DNA of 64,000 nucleotides from Lactifluus volemus. Lineage: Eukaryota; Basidiomycota; Agaricomycetes; Russulales; Russulaceae. The position numbers were made by a program, and so were the translations under genes. Positions 13,389 to 24,398 of this stretch are shown one piece after another. Every line of letters starts with the position of its first letter. The first letter of the stretch is position 1. The notes under the pieces were generated by a model, which saw only the letters and a list, made by a program, of their open reading frames with translations, had not been told where the DNA came from and did no database searches. Where the stretch lies: positions 1,488,001-1,552,000 of the forward strand of contig WTXI01000002.1 in NCBI GenBank assembly GCA_022376515.1, given 5' to 3'.

Positions 13389-14307
13389 TTAATCCACAAA
13401 CATGACATCTGAGCGAAGGACGTATTTCGTGCCATTTCGGACCTGAGAGCCTTCGTGAAGGAGACACTCATTGCCATGTCTGGGAGAAGGTTTTAGCTTC
13501 TAGCGCGAGCGTAACCGTATGGACGAACCTATGAAGAAGGGCTGTGCCTCGTGTCAGAGGTACAGCCATAGCTTCCGAGGCTTTAGCCTTGCTATTAGGA
13601 TAAAAGATAGTCTGCAAGGGCTAAGTAGAGGTTCCATGCGGTTCCCACCATACGAACCTCGCCGCCCTGTACACCATCCTCGACCCCAGTGAGGTACACG
13701 AGCAGCGTCCATTCCGAGGTCGCACCGGTCTTTGCATCTCGTACGGAATCGTCATAATGTGGGTCAAAATGTTGCGATGGTGTATATTTGTACAGTCGGA
13801 TATTTGAGTTTAGCGAATGGGCCGGTCGAGCGCTTGAATCTGGTCGTTTCGTTGAAGCGGGATAAGGAAAGGTTGGTAGATGGGGACGCAATATGATCCA
13901 TAAGCGATCTGCGAAATCGGGCGAAGGTAGAGAGACTCTGTCTGTGGATGATGCCAAGGCTTTGGGCGTTCAGTCTAACTAAGTGTCAAGCTCGAAGCCT
14001 ACGGTTGACTCTGGCTGCCTCCCCACGTTTCTTGGGTGGAGTCAGTTCTAGAGGCTGGCTGTCAATAAATTCGACAAAGGTTCGACATTCTGCTGGTGTG
14101 AAAACATTCTAAGACATGGAAAATGGAAATGTTGGGGAGACCCAGGGCGATCAGAGACCAAAACGGGCGCACGCCTAGAAGCAAAACCTGGTCCTCAAGA
14201 AACGTGTGGCATTGAATGTGACCCTTTTCTGAAAGCTCGGGAAATTTGATCGCTTTGGGGATGGAAGTCAGAGTGACAAGTTTCTTATTGTTAGCTTTCT
14301 TCACCAT
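13389..14307 (-). CDS. 2OG-Fe(II) oxygenase, prolyl 4-hydroxylase-like
   Basis: Exons 14307-14173, 14108-14003, 13959-13658, 13611-13529 and 13479-13389 join to 238 residues. The iron-binding triad is visible as H-x-D in QHFDPHYDD and the distal histidine in LLHRHGNECLLHEG; GGETIFYPN precedes it. A basic stretch KKRGEAARVN follows the FTPAECRTFVEF block. This layout matches the fungal oxidoreductase domain family of 2-oxoglutarate dioxygenases. The substrate is unknown. One donor site is GTTCGT rather than GTRAGT. The ATG was chosen because no earlier in-frame ATG follows the upstream stop. SER1 starts 183 bp away on the other strand, so the two probably share a promoter region. Confidence 0.8.
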
Positions 14308-14490
14308 CGCGCGCGCAGCGTCGGAGTCGGAGGTGAGAGTGTCCAACTCCAACTGGAGTCAGCCAATGTCACATGAGAAAACGCACGCCCTACAACAACC
14401 AAGTCGCCTCCATCTCGAGTGCAGAACCAATTTGATCATTGAGAAAAAGAAAACTTCGTGCTTTCGAGTCGATCGTCCACGACACAAACG

Positions 14491-15850
14491 ATGTCAACCG
14501 AGCGATTAATCAATTTTGGACCAGGTCCCTCGGCCCTTCCCAAGTCTGTACTCGACAAGGCCGCTCAAGGATTACTCAACTTCAATGGTACGGGCATCGG
14601 CATCGCTGAGCTCTCGCACCGATCCAAGGACTTTGTCGCGTTTCTGTCCAACATGGAATCTCTCATCAGATCCCAGTTGGACGTCCCGCCGACGCACTCC
14701 ATCCTCTTCACCCAAGGCGGTGGGACCGCGCAGTTCTCGGCCGTCGTGTTGAACCTCCTAGCGCGGCACAGGCTATTACATCCAGAGCTCGCCGACAACG
14801 AGCGGGTGATGGACTATGTCCTCACTGGCTCATGGAGCAAGAAGGCCTTCGAGGAGGCCACGCGACTTGGGGGCGCACGCGCGAACATCGCGCTCGACGC
14901 ACGCCGGTACTCCAAGGATGGCCTCTCCTTCGACAACGTGCCGCCACATGGAGAGTACGCATTCTCACCCGACCCTGCGCTCATATACTACTGCGACAAC
15001 GAGACGATCGACGGTGTCCAGTTCTCACCGGACCCCTCCGCGCAGACGTCCTTCCCCTGGGCGCGTCTCCCGCGCGAGCGAGGCGGTCTGCTCCCTCTCA
15101 TCGGGGATCACTCGTCATCGTTCATGTCCCGCCCGATCCCACATCTCAGCGAACATGCGGTCATATTTGCTGGCGCGCAGAAAAACATGGGCCCCGCGGG
15201 CTTGACTATCCTCATCGTACGGCAGGACTGCCTCGTCGATGTCGACGCCGCGGCGAAGCTCGGCGCGACGCCCATCCCACTCTGTCTATCTTACAGCACG
15301 CTCGCCAAGAGCAAGAGTCTGTACAACACCCCGTCGTTGTTCTCCATCTATGTCACCGGTCTTGTCCTCGAGCGTATGCAGGAGCTGGGCGGCCTGGCGT
15401 ACTTTGAGACGCTCAATCGAAGAAAGGCAGAAAAAGTTTACGCTGCTATAAGGGCCGGCGAGGAGAACGGAGTGTTCCAAAGCAAAGTACAACTGGGCTC
15501 GGGCAGCTGGATGAATGTTGTCTTCAATGTCCTGGGAGATGGCGCAGAGGCTCGCTTCCTTTCGGGCGCGGAGAAGGCCGGTATGAAAGGCTTGAAAGGT
15601 CATCGGTGAGATATCCCACTAGCATGAATACGTCGCAGGCCTTTTGACATTTCACGCTCCGTTGCCACGGCATCACCAGATCGGTCGGAGGTGTGTGTGT
15701 TTCTGATTCCCTCCGACATCTGAGCGGTACTCATCATCAATTATAGGCATTCGGGTTTCCCTCTATAACGCCATCACAGAAGCTGAAACGGACACGCTGG
15801 TCGACTACATGGAGAAATTCGTTTCTGAAGCGAGCCTACAAACCGTGTAA
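14491..15850 (+). CDS. SER1: Phosphoserine aminotransferase
   Basis: Pyridoxal-phosphate enzyme converting 3-phosphohydroxypyruvate to phosphoserine in serine synthesis. It starts INFGPGPSALP, contains QGGGTAQFSAVVLNLL and the cofactor-lysine region FAGAQKNMGPAGLT, and ends with SVGGIRVSLYNAITEAE. Exons are 14491-15605, an 11-nt microexon 15680-15690 and 15747-15850, giving 409 residues. The microexon encodes the SVGG part of the conserved KGHRSVGGIR block and is the only way I found to keep that motif. The coding region is GC-rich compared with neighbours, with clean codon use. Confidence 0.93.
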
Positions 15851-15930
15851 TTAACGTATTGTAAAAGCCGAGAAGTAACTGACGCTGACGCGTCGACTCT
15901 CGGGGTCATCGAGTTTTTAGAGTCAACAGA

Positions 15931-15937
15931 CCTGATC
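15931..15937. repeat. Target-site duplication, left copy (CCTGATC)
   Basis: Seven bases identical to 24427-24433, directly abutting the outer ends of both terminal inverted repeats. Confidence 0.8.
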
Positions 15938-15965
15938 CCCAGTGAAAAGTCGATTTAAGTAAATT
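15938..15965 (+). repeat. Transposon left terminal inverted repeat
   Basis: Twenty-eight bases starting CCCAGTGAAAAGTCGATTT; 27 match the reverse complement of 24399-24426. Confidence 0.85.
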
Positions 15966-16070
15966 TAATTCGATTGATAAAAATTAATTACGATTTAAGT
16001 AAATTTAACTCGATTGATAAAAATTGATTACGATTTAAGTAAATTGAAACCGAATGATACCGATTAAATT
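15951..16070 (+). repeat. Left subterminal 40-bp tandem repeats, three units
   Basis: Units start at 15951, 15991 and 16031, each with CGATTTAAGTAAATT followed by an ATCGATTGATAAAAATT-like part; the third is degenerate. Such subterminal repeats are commonly transposase binding sites in CACTA-like elements; that role is inferred here. The rest of 16071-16393 is AT-rich without a gene. Confidence 0.75.
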
Positions 16071-16393
16071 AATTCGATTCAATCGATTTCGGCTAAACTA
16101 AATTGAATGTCATCCGAACACAATTGAAGCGGATCGAATCATATCAACCAGCTTACGCGAGATTAAATTTCGATCTAAAGCACTTGATTAGAATCGAATT
16201 GATATATCCCAGTCAGTGCACTGAGATTATTGAATACGCAGATACTCTGGAAACACAGTACTACTGTCCAGTCACATGGTCGGCGCATATAATCACATGG
16301 CCAGTTGCGCGTGCATCGCAATACTAGACCTACTGTTCTTCCGACTACTCCACACGCGTTGCATACTTAGATCGATAGGACTATATTGCCTCA

Positions 16394-19300
16394 ATGTCGA
16401 TGCCAAATACACCAGAGGGCGAGGAATGGTACTGCTCGTGCTCACGACATTGTAAAGAGAAGAGATCCGTATCTAAAGCGACTTATTTCCGTCATCGGCC
16501 GTTCCGGGACGCGGATTATCGCGAAGAGCTTAGAATACGGACGGGCGGAATATCCGATCAGCCTACGCGAGTCCCATCCGTGGGGAGCTATGGGAATGGT
16601 GTGCATTTTTTCGCTCTCGATGCGATGTTTCCTTAAGTGTATTGGAAAGTAAACCGATCCGGAACGCAAAAGATATCTATCCGCTCTGATTCTGACTCAA
16701 ATCTGGGTATTCGGTCCCAAACCACCTCGGATATACATGATCCTCGTGCGAATGATGTAGCGCGTCCACCCACCCTTGCACATGAGACGGAGAATACCTC
16801 ACAAGAAGATCAAATTCGCTCCGATGCTGGATTTGATCATGAACGGGACGACTCTTTCTTTCCTGATCATGGATCAGATGATCAGATCTATCAGAGCGAT
16901 CAGAGATTGTCCGCTGCTATAGATCCACACCCAGTAGATTATTCTACCGCTACCCCCGCTGATGGCGCTGAGCTCTCCGACTCGGACGTCTATGTTGGTC
17001 GTGATGCGATCCCAGATGATTCACCTGGGTTCTTTGACGATCTCTGTCCTGATCCGGCTGGTCGCATTGTCCCCAATGTCGCTGCGCTTCAAACTGCATT
17101 ATCCTTTATTGAAGAGCTGCGTGCGGCAACCTTAGATCGCGATCAATTGTCCGAAGATGCCCGCCAACGACTTCGCACACCAGTTACATCGCAAGTGGAT
17201 CTATTGGACAAAGACATACGATTGTGTCTAGATCTATTCTTGGCAACGACAAGTGGCTCTGAGGAAACATACAAGAAGACATTGGCTGCGGTCAAGCGCC
17301 GCCTTCCGGATGCCGATCTACTCTCGCATGCGCGAATTAAACTATACATTCAGGAGCTTACAGCGATCGAGCCAGTTATGACAGATATGTGTGTGAACTC
17401 GTGCATTGGGTTCACAGGTCCATTCCGCGATAAAACAATCTGTCCGGTGTGTCAGGAGGCACGTTATGAGAATGTCAGGCAGAAGAATAAGGTGTCAACA
17501 CGGCCGCGAAAGCAATTTATAACGATCCCCATCGGCCCACAGATCCAGGCGCAGTGGCGCAGCGAGAAGGCTGCATACAACATGGGCCATCGTCGGCGTG
17601 CAATGGAATTGATTGTTGATAAGATCACACAAAGTCTGCCTATCGATGAATATAGCGATATATATTCTTCGGAAGAATTCACTCGGGCTGTCCTCGAGGG
17701 GGACATTAAGCCCGACGACACCGTTCTTATGTTATCGATCGATGGTGCTCAGCTGTACCAGCACAAGCAATCGGACTGTTGGATTTACATCTGGGTCTTG
17801 CTCGATTTGCCACCGGATCTGCGATACAAGAAGAAGTACGTCCTTCCAGGTGGCTTTATACCGGGTCCTCATAAGCCCAAAAACTTGGACTCCTTCCTAT
17901 TCCCGGGACTATACCATCTCGCCGCTCTCCAGCGGGATGGACTTCGGATCTGGGACGCTAGCCTCGATCGCGTGTTTACATCATTCCCATTCTTATATCT
18001 GGGCATGGCTGATGGCCCCGGACTGTCCCAGCTTCATGGACAAGTCGGACATCACGGAGCCTTTGGCTGTCGTCTCTATTGCGGTCTTAAAGGCAGGCAC
18101 AAGGACAATGGACCGCATTACTACCCTGCAATGCTAAAGCCATTGGACTATGATGTCTCTGGTTGCGATCATGATGACATCGATATCTATAAGCTTGCAG
18201 GTCCCTCGCCCGATCTGTACCAGGACGGTTTGCGTAGATTGCTGCAGAGCCGCAATGACACACATTACAAACGAGTGCGCAGGGAGACTGGGATCTGTAA
18301 ACCAAGTATCTTCAGCGGATTAAATCCTCGACGGTCCCTGGCACCTCCGAGGTGCTTCGCGATAGACATCATGCATCTTATCTCGCTTAATCTACCCGAT
18401 CTCTTTCTGGGGCTATGGCGCGGGACTATCGATTGCGATAAGGATGACTCAAAATCGGACTGGCCGTGGCTCTGTCTCGTTGGCGATGTCTGGCGGATGC
18501 ATGGCCACGAAGTTGCACTGTGCAAGCCATACTTGCCCGGGTCGTTTGATCGACCCCCTCGAAATCCAGCAGATAAGATTTCGAGCGGTTATAAGGCATG
18601 GGAATTTCTAATGTACATCTTTGGCCTGGGACCAGCTCTGTTTCTGGGCATACTACCTGATGCGTACTGGAAGCACTTCTGTAAGCTTGTGCAAGGCGTG
18701 CGGATCATCCACCAGCGGCGCATCGAGGTAGAGCAGTTGGTTGCTGCACACAGCCTCCTCCTCGAGTTTGTTGAAGAGTTCGAGAACCTCTATTACGCTC
18801 GACTCCCTGCAAGGCTACATTTTGTACGCCAGAGCATCCACGCCATGGCCCATCTCGCACGGGAGACTGTGCGCATTGGCCCGGGAGTGTATATTCAGCA
18901 ATGGACGCTTGAACGTACTATCGGAAGTCTGGGACAGGAGATGAAGCAACCTTCGAACCCCTTTTCAAATATTGCGAACCGCGGGCTTAGGCGCAGTCAA
19001 GTCAATGCTCTGAAGGCTATAATTCCCGATTTCGATGACACTGATGTGCACGTTCCCGGCGGTGCAATCAAATCGCAAGATGACGATTACGTTCTTCTCG
19101 GTACAAAGGACACGAGCGCACGTCTACTCGATGGTGCATATGCCGATGCATTTCGCGAATTCATGCTCTCAGAGGTGGAGGCTCTCGCTGAAGACTGGAC
19201 ACCGAAGGTCATACGATGGGCAAGACTTCGCCTACCAAATCAACAAATCTCTCGTGCGTGGTGGAGCCAGCTCTACCAAGAGGGCGGAGGGTCTCGAGAA

Positions 19301-19726
19301 GCACGGTGCTCTCACAATGTTAAGGTGACTTGCATCTCATCCAAGATATGTACGCGATGAACCCCACTGAACAGATGCATCTAGATACTATTAGATCGGA
19401 CTCCCCGTTTTGCGGTAGTCCAGTTCTACTTTCTCAGCAACCACTCCGGAACGGTGCGCAAGTATGCGCTTGTGTCAATGTGGTCTGAACCGGATGCGCG
19501 ACTGCTTGGTCTGTCGCATGGTACATTGTATGTATGCTCGCATATGGGCGCGAGTGATCTGCGTGTTATCGAGGTCAATTCTATCCTCTCTGTTGTGGCA
19601 CTAATACCCATGAAACCGAGCGATGGAGCAGCAAGTGAACGATTTTTTGTAGTAGAGAAACCAGGTTTAGATGCATTCATTATTGGACAGGGCGATGATT
19701 ATAATCCAGTAGATTATGAAGAGTAA
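16394..19726 (+). CDS. Plavaka/Tnp2-type DDE transposase
   Basis: Proposed exons 16394-16598, 16638-19324 and 19385-19726 give 1077 residues. The N-terminus has a Cys/His cluster (EEWYCSCSRHCK). A probable zinc site follows: C-x3-C in MCVNSCIGFTGPF and C-x2-C in CPVCQEARY. Candidate catalytic acids are in LSIDGAQLYQ, GMADGPGLSQLHG and WTLERTIGSLGQE, with HHGAFGCRLYC between them. The last exon carries the conserved tail block VVALIPMKP...ERFFVVEKPGLD. A TAA at 16634-16636 lies in frame; a 39-nt intron (16599-16637, GT-AG) would remove it, otherwise it is a nonsense mutation. The intron 19325-19384 is well supported because it restores the C-terminal domain. Confidence 0.85.
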
Positions 19727-19764
19727 TAGTAGCTACAATGTACATTGAACGGACTATAAGCACT

Positions 19765-20213
19765 GCCAGAGTTAGTGTGCAACGCTCGCAATATTGCAGC
19801 GTTGCTTAATTGCCTATTATCTAGGCGAGCCGGGTCGGCTAGATCAGTGGCGCGAGACGCGAGACGCGAGACGCGAGACACGTATTAGTTCTTGGGTCGG
19901 ACCGTCCATGCCGTTGGTGCGATATACCTCGAAGACGATGATCTTTGTCGCTTTATCACATCCCTGTATTTCTCAGATATATATATTGTATTTGATGTGC
20001 CCTTGTTTCAATCTGCAGAAATTTTACTTTGACGTGCAAGGCCCGATGCCCTCGCGTCTACGTTCTTACTGGCCCTTACCCGATTCGGGCCCGACTCGGT
20101 CCGGGAGGCCGCTCGCGCGAGCCCGACACTTATGGACGCGTCGGGCGACGCCTGGGGCAGCCTCGAGCCGGCCCGTTAATTAAGACTGCTTAGGATCTTC
20201 GATCCTAAGCAGT
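19765..20213. repeat. Intergenic module A of the transposon
   Basis: Lies between the transposase and the second gene. It contains an imperfect palindrome built on CAACGCT...AGCGTTG around GCAATATTGC (about 19781-19805), four copies of the 7-mer GCGAGAC (about 19850-19878), a GC-rich tract with GACGCGTCGGGCGACGCC and a hairpin of 13 perfect base pairs with loop TTC at 20185-20213. Most of these parts recur in the same order in module B. The role could be a terminator/promoter cassette; that is inference. Confidence 0.7.
20185..20213. terminator. 13-bp perfect hairpin in module A
   Basis: ACTGCTTAGGATC, loop TTC, GATCCTAAGCAGT. The related hairpin in module B (21605-21625) keeps only nine base pairs. 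It lies downstream of the transposase gene, so a transcript-end or boundary role is possible but unproven. Confidence 0.4.
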
Positions 20214-20537
20214 ATTTACTTATTACTTCAATCAAATAGAATTATCTCGTGTGAAGTAGTTTTATTTATCGTAAGACGTGCATTAAGGACCACCTTATTG
20301 CGACTTGGTATAATTAAGTGATATATATTGTGCATGTGTGATAACGCAGTGGAATTCTATATAGAACGCATGTGCGAGAAGCTTGTACGTATATGGCCAT
20401 ATATATGCGCATATATATGCGCATATATTCAATACAATACACCATATCTAACTACGTATACTGTCCACTCGATAACAAGACGCCCGCATATATACACTCG
20501 CATCTCGCTCAGTCCTCGCTGGTAGCCATCCCAGCCG
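20214..20537. other. AT-rich leader upstream of second transposon gene
   Basis: About 320 bp with TATATGCGCATATATATGCGC-type alternation near 20397-20428. No gene seen; probably the promoter and leader of the next gene. Confidence 0.4.
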
Positions 20538-21353
20538 ATGCCGGCTACAAGACTCCCCCCTAGAAGGGGTTGCAGTGACAGGTTCAACCCAATTCACGCC
20601 CCCCCTAACGAGGTCAATGAAATGCTGGGCTACCGCGTCTCATCCGGGTTTATTGGCGGAAGTAAGCCGCGGCCATTGCCACCGGAGGTCATAGAGATCG
20701 AGGAGACCCAGCAGGTAGCAGGATCACGCCCAGACACAGAAGGTACGTGCGATTCAATAGCACCCCATATTGCTCTTGCTTTATCAAACCCTCCAGTGCC
20801 CTCATTGCAAGCTTTTCCGATGCAAATTCCATTGCATTACAACGGAAAGAGTGTGCAAACGGATCCTCCACATCCTAGTCCCGGGCCATCTTCCCGCATA
20901 ACGCAGGCGACACAAACGGACCACCCCATGCCTAGTAAGCTGCGCAAAATGTGTACAGCCCACGCTGTGCACTATGCTTCATCTGCGCCATGCACTCCCC
21001 ATGTCCCTCACGGTGTGCACTACTCTTCTTGTGCGCCATGCACTCTCCATGTCCCTCACGGTGTGCACTACTCTTCTTGTGCGCCGTGCACACCCCATGT
21101 CCCTCACGGTGTGCACTATGATTCATGTGCACCGTGCACAGCCAAAGCACCCTCTAATCGTATCGACGCATTGGTAAACTCGCAAGCACTCGTTACGAAC
21201 TCGATAGAGCCGAGTAAGATCACAATAAACGGCCACTCATTAGAAGACATTATACAAAAAGCGCGGGAAGACGGGTATAAAGAGGCAATGGGACATGTCG
21301 CAAACAAGATGGAAGATGTGTTTGGACGCACACCATCGGATTGTGATGAATGA
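20538..21353 (+). CDS. Transposon gene 2: protein with four CxxCxxHxxH repeats
   Basis: An uninterrupted frame of 271 residues. The N-terminal half is Pro/Ser-rich and polar. The centre holds four consecutive 16-residue repeats of the form HYSSCAPCTPHVPHGV, each with Cys-x2-Cys-x2-His-x2-His spacing, ending HYDSCAPCTAKAP in the last copy. The C-terminal part (INGHSLEDIIQKAREDGYKEAM) may form helices. I do not recognise the family. The repeat spacing suggests metal ligands and perhaps nucleic-acid binding, for example to the subterminal repeats, but this is inference. It is flanked on both sides by related copies of the intergenic module. Further coding exons are not excluded. Confidence 0.6.
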   Translation: MPATRLPPRRGCSDRFNPIHAPPNEVNEMLGYRVSSGFIGGSKPRPLPPEVIEIEETQQVAGSRPDTEGTCDSIAPHIALALSNPPVPSLQAFPMQIPLHYNGKSVQTDPPHPSPGPSSRITQATQTDHPMPSKLRKMCTAHAVHYASSAPCTPHVPHGVHYSSCAPCTLHVPHGVHYSSCAPCTPHVPHGVHYDSCAPCTAKAPSNRIDALVNSQALVTNSIEPSKITINGHSLEDIIQKAREDGYKEAMGHVANKMEDVFGRTPSDCDE

Positions 21354-21411
21354 GATCGTGATAAGTACTTTATTAGAATACCGTGACTATGAGAATACAT
21401 GGCCATCTGTG

Positions 21412-21629
21412 CATTGCCAGATTTAATGTGGAACGCTCGCAATGTTGCAGCGTTGCTTATTTCTTTATTATCTAGCCGCACCGGGCCGCCAGTGTCAGTG
21501 ACGCGAGACGCGAGGGCTGGCACGTAGCAGTCCTCGGGTCGGGCCGTCCGACACTTATCGACGCGTCGGGCGACGCCTGGGGTAGCCTCGAGCCGGCCCG
21601 TTTACTTAGGATCTTCGATCCTAAGCAGT
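21412..21629. repeat. Intergenic module B of the transposon
   Basis: A shorter relative of module A located between genes 2 and 3. It keeps the GAACGCTCGCAATGTTGCAG palindrome region, one or two GCGAGAC 7-mers, the GACGCGTCGGGCGACGCC tract and a hairpin at 21605-21625. About 150-200 bp of module A is missing. Confidence 0.7.
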
Positions 21630-21835
21630 AGTCAGTTAATATATCGCACAGATGTATTTAATTCAAGTGTGAATCAATCATTTACTATGGTAAGGCGACC
21701 ACTAGGGCCGCCTTACAATGCGTCACTCATAGATGCATGTAGACACGTGCGATAAATCTAATCATAGCCCGATTAATCAAAATCGAATCCGTGCATTAAG
21801 ATACCCATTTCGGCAATGAAATCTACTTAGAAAAG
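21630..21835. other. Leader of third transposon gene
   Basis: AT-rich stretch after module B without a gene; presumably the promoter of gene 3. Confidence 0.3.
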
Positions 21836-23856
21836 ATGCACACCCCAACGCGTTTGCATCCCCATCTTTTCATCTTCTTCACAATGTCTCTCATGGACGT
21901 CGACGGGCCCTATACACTGTCCGACTCTGATCTGGAGTCTCTATCATCTACGGACTCAAGTGTCCGTGATCTGTCTGGGTCGACATCCGCCTACAACCCC
22001 TTCCTCTCTAGCGGCCAGAATACTGAGCTTATGCGTGCCACCCATTCTGACCTCATGGCTGCCCGTAATAGCGCCTACCTCCGGGTCTGGGAAAAGTACA
22101 GACAAGAAAAAATACGTGCGGACACTTTACAGTACGAATCGCACTTGCTCAGTCGCACAGGCAACCTAGCTCACAACACTATAACTTGAAGGGGATCTTT
22201 TAAATCCCTTGTAGAGGCCATACAGCACGGAAGCAATCCAATTCAGCCGAGCCAGGCTACTGAGACTCAAGCGGCCGAGCTGAGGCCATTAAACCACCGG
22301 GACTACCCAAACATCCATTATTGGTATGAAGAAGATTATAACGACGAGCTACGCGCACGCCGCGCCCTGGTTAACCAAAGTGAAGAGTCCGAGCGGCCTG
22401 GGCGCGGACCAAAACGCGCCAACGAGGGCGAGAACGTGATGTGCTGGTATCTTGAGGACGACTCAGGAAGGATGCTGACCCCCCGCGAAGTGAAATCTAT
22501 ACGGAAATCAGCTCGGCGTATCTGGCGTGTTTTCTACGAGGAATCATCCGGAACACTGCCGAGCCCATGGGGGCGTGTACACTTACAAATTCAATCCAGA
22601 TTCTACGAAGAAATAGAATCTAAATATCCTATCCTCCGTTTGTGCCATGCACACTGGAAGGCATGCAAACTCTGCACGCAAGGATATTCGCAATGGTACG
22701 CATCACACACCAAACCAAAGAAATCCCCCAAGAATGAACAAGTCGAAGCAACGTCGTCGGAGGTGGATCCAGTACGTCCAGCCAAGAGATCAATAGACAA
22801 TCCAGTCCCAGCGCCTCTAAGCAAGAGAGCGAGAGGTATCTCAATGATTCTCATTCATAATTCCCTAACTAATGTAATCCAGACGACACGGGCCCGGTAG
22901 CACGCCCTCCGAGTCCTTCCCCCACCCCGCCGCTCACGCAGCAAGAGTGTAACAACGCCCTCGCTTCTACGGCTCCCCCCAATACTGCTCTGGAGGAGAT
23001 CGACACTTCACACACTCCATGCAATGGCAGCAATGAAGGTACATCTACTAGGCCGACTGAACGGCTGGTACGTTGATATACACTCGTACTGTACACCTGC
23101 ACTCACATACTAACTCCGTGTCGCGATAGACATTGCGCGTGCCTAACCCACTGTAAGTAATGTATTCTCATTAGACAATGACATACTTACATCACTCGAT
23201 CAGTGCTTCTGTCACACGACGTGAGGCAGCGATCAGGACCCCCACCATGCATCTCGCCCCACCGATGCAAGGTGTCCACAACGAGCTCGCCCCACCCCTG
23301 ACTCACATGCAATGCGCACCGGCGCCGGACATTCCTATGCAACCACGCATAGATGCTGCGCCGATCCCCATAGACCCAGTTCTGACATCGACTCCGGATG
23401 GTGAGTTGCGATATTCTGCGCCCCATTCAGTGGCACTGACACGGAGACAGTGCCGGAGGTGCAGAGCAGCGTGCAATTAGTGTCGAATCAGGCCAACAAT
23501 GGAAATACCATCAACTCTACTTCCGCTAACTCCACAGCGCCAAAGAGGACAATCCCTATGCGCCCAAACAACTCCATATCAGCGCGGTGAGTGTATCAAC
23601 CAGACTCAACATCTTGGAATGATAAGATCACACAGATCACAGTAATCTCTTCGCGATCGAGTACCTTAAGGATCACCCGACCATTACGCGAGACGAATTC
23701 GGCAAAGTCTGGAACAGTTTGGACGTGGAAACTGTCACGGTAAGTGTCATATATGTATGGTACGCGTGATCTCTAATCGTAACATGTATACAGCGCTACA
23801 AGCAACTGGAACTCGAGAGAAAGCAAGAAAAGAAAGGCAAATCGAACAGAAAGTGA
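21836..23856 (+). CDS. Transposon gene 3, unknown function, one in-frame stop
   Basis: A multi-exon gene. The first block (MSLMDVDGPYTLSDSDLES, ATG at 21884, or 21836 with a hydrophobic leader) continues in the same frame to 22840, broken only by a TGA at 22187-22189. After it come charged sequence, then NVMCWYLEDDSGRMLTP and SIRKSARRIWRVFYEE, a Cys/His-containing segment (LCHAHWKACKLCTQGYSQWY) and a basic nuclear-signal-like KRARD. Later exons are Pro/Ser-rich and finish with a compact domain, FAIEYLKDHPTITRDEFGKVW, and a Lys-rich end at 23854-23856. At least four introns are needed; boundaries around 22840-23200 and 23400-23460 are uncertain. I do not recognise the family. Confidence 0.55.
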
Positions 23857-24033
23857 TAAAGGTAAGCACAGTGCTATTATCCCTCGCTTCACGCACCAAC
23901 GATCTTGGCCTTCCGACTTAGAAATGATTCGCAATGGGCCGGCCCGATCGGGCGAGGTGATCGTGATGTAATAATAAAATCGCGAACGGATTCGATTGTG
24001 TAATTCCCCAGTAAATATGAAATAAATGAATAT

Positions 24034-24330
24034 CGATTGAATTCGACCCAATTTGATCTGATTTGAACGCGTAATCAATTGGATTCGATCTGATTCAATC
24101 TACCAATCAATTGAATTCGACCCAATTTGATCTGATTTGAACGCGTAATCAATTGGATTCGATCTGATTCAATCTACCAATCAATTGAATTCGATCCAGT
24201 TTGATCTGATTTGAATGGGTAATCAATTGGATTCGATCTGATTCAATCTACCAATCAATTGAATTCGATCCGATTAAACCGAGTATTCAATTGAATTTGA
24301 GCGTATTTAATTGTATTCGATCTCAGATTG
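24034..24330 (+). repeat. Right subterminal 74-bp tandem repeats
   Basis: Units start at about 24034, 24108 and 24182, with a partial fourth from 24256. Each holds TTGAATTCGA, TTTGATCTGATTTGAA and ATTGGATTCGATCTGATTC blocks. The unit differs in length and sequence from the left subterminal repeats, so the two ends are not symmetrical. Confidence 0.8.
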
Positions 24331-24398
24331 AATTCAATCACAAATAGTCTCACATATTGATAAAAATCGAATTGATTCAATTTACTTTAATTTACTTT

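Noticed and set aside
14832..15407. Long frames in SER1 on alternative frames, including a 191-codon Arg-rich one
   Set aside because: They are shadows of the GC-rich SER1 coding sequence.
21000..21140. Direct 48-bp repeats as a CRISPR array
   Set aside because: They are contiguous coding repeats in a eukaryotic transposon gene, without spacers.
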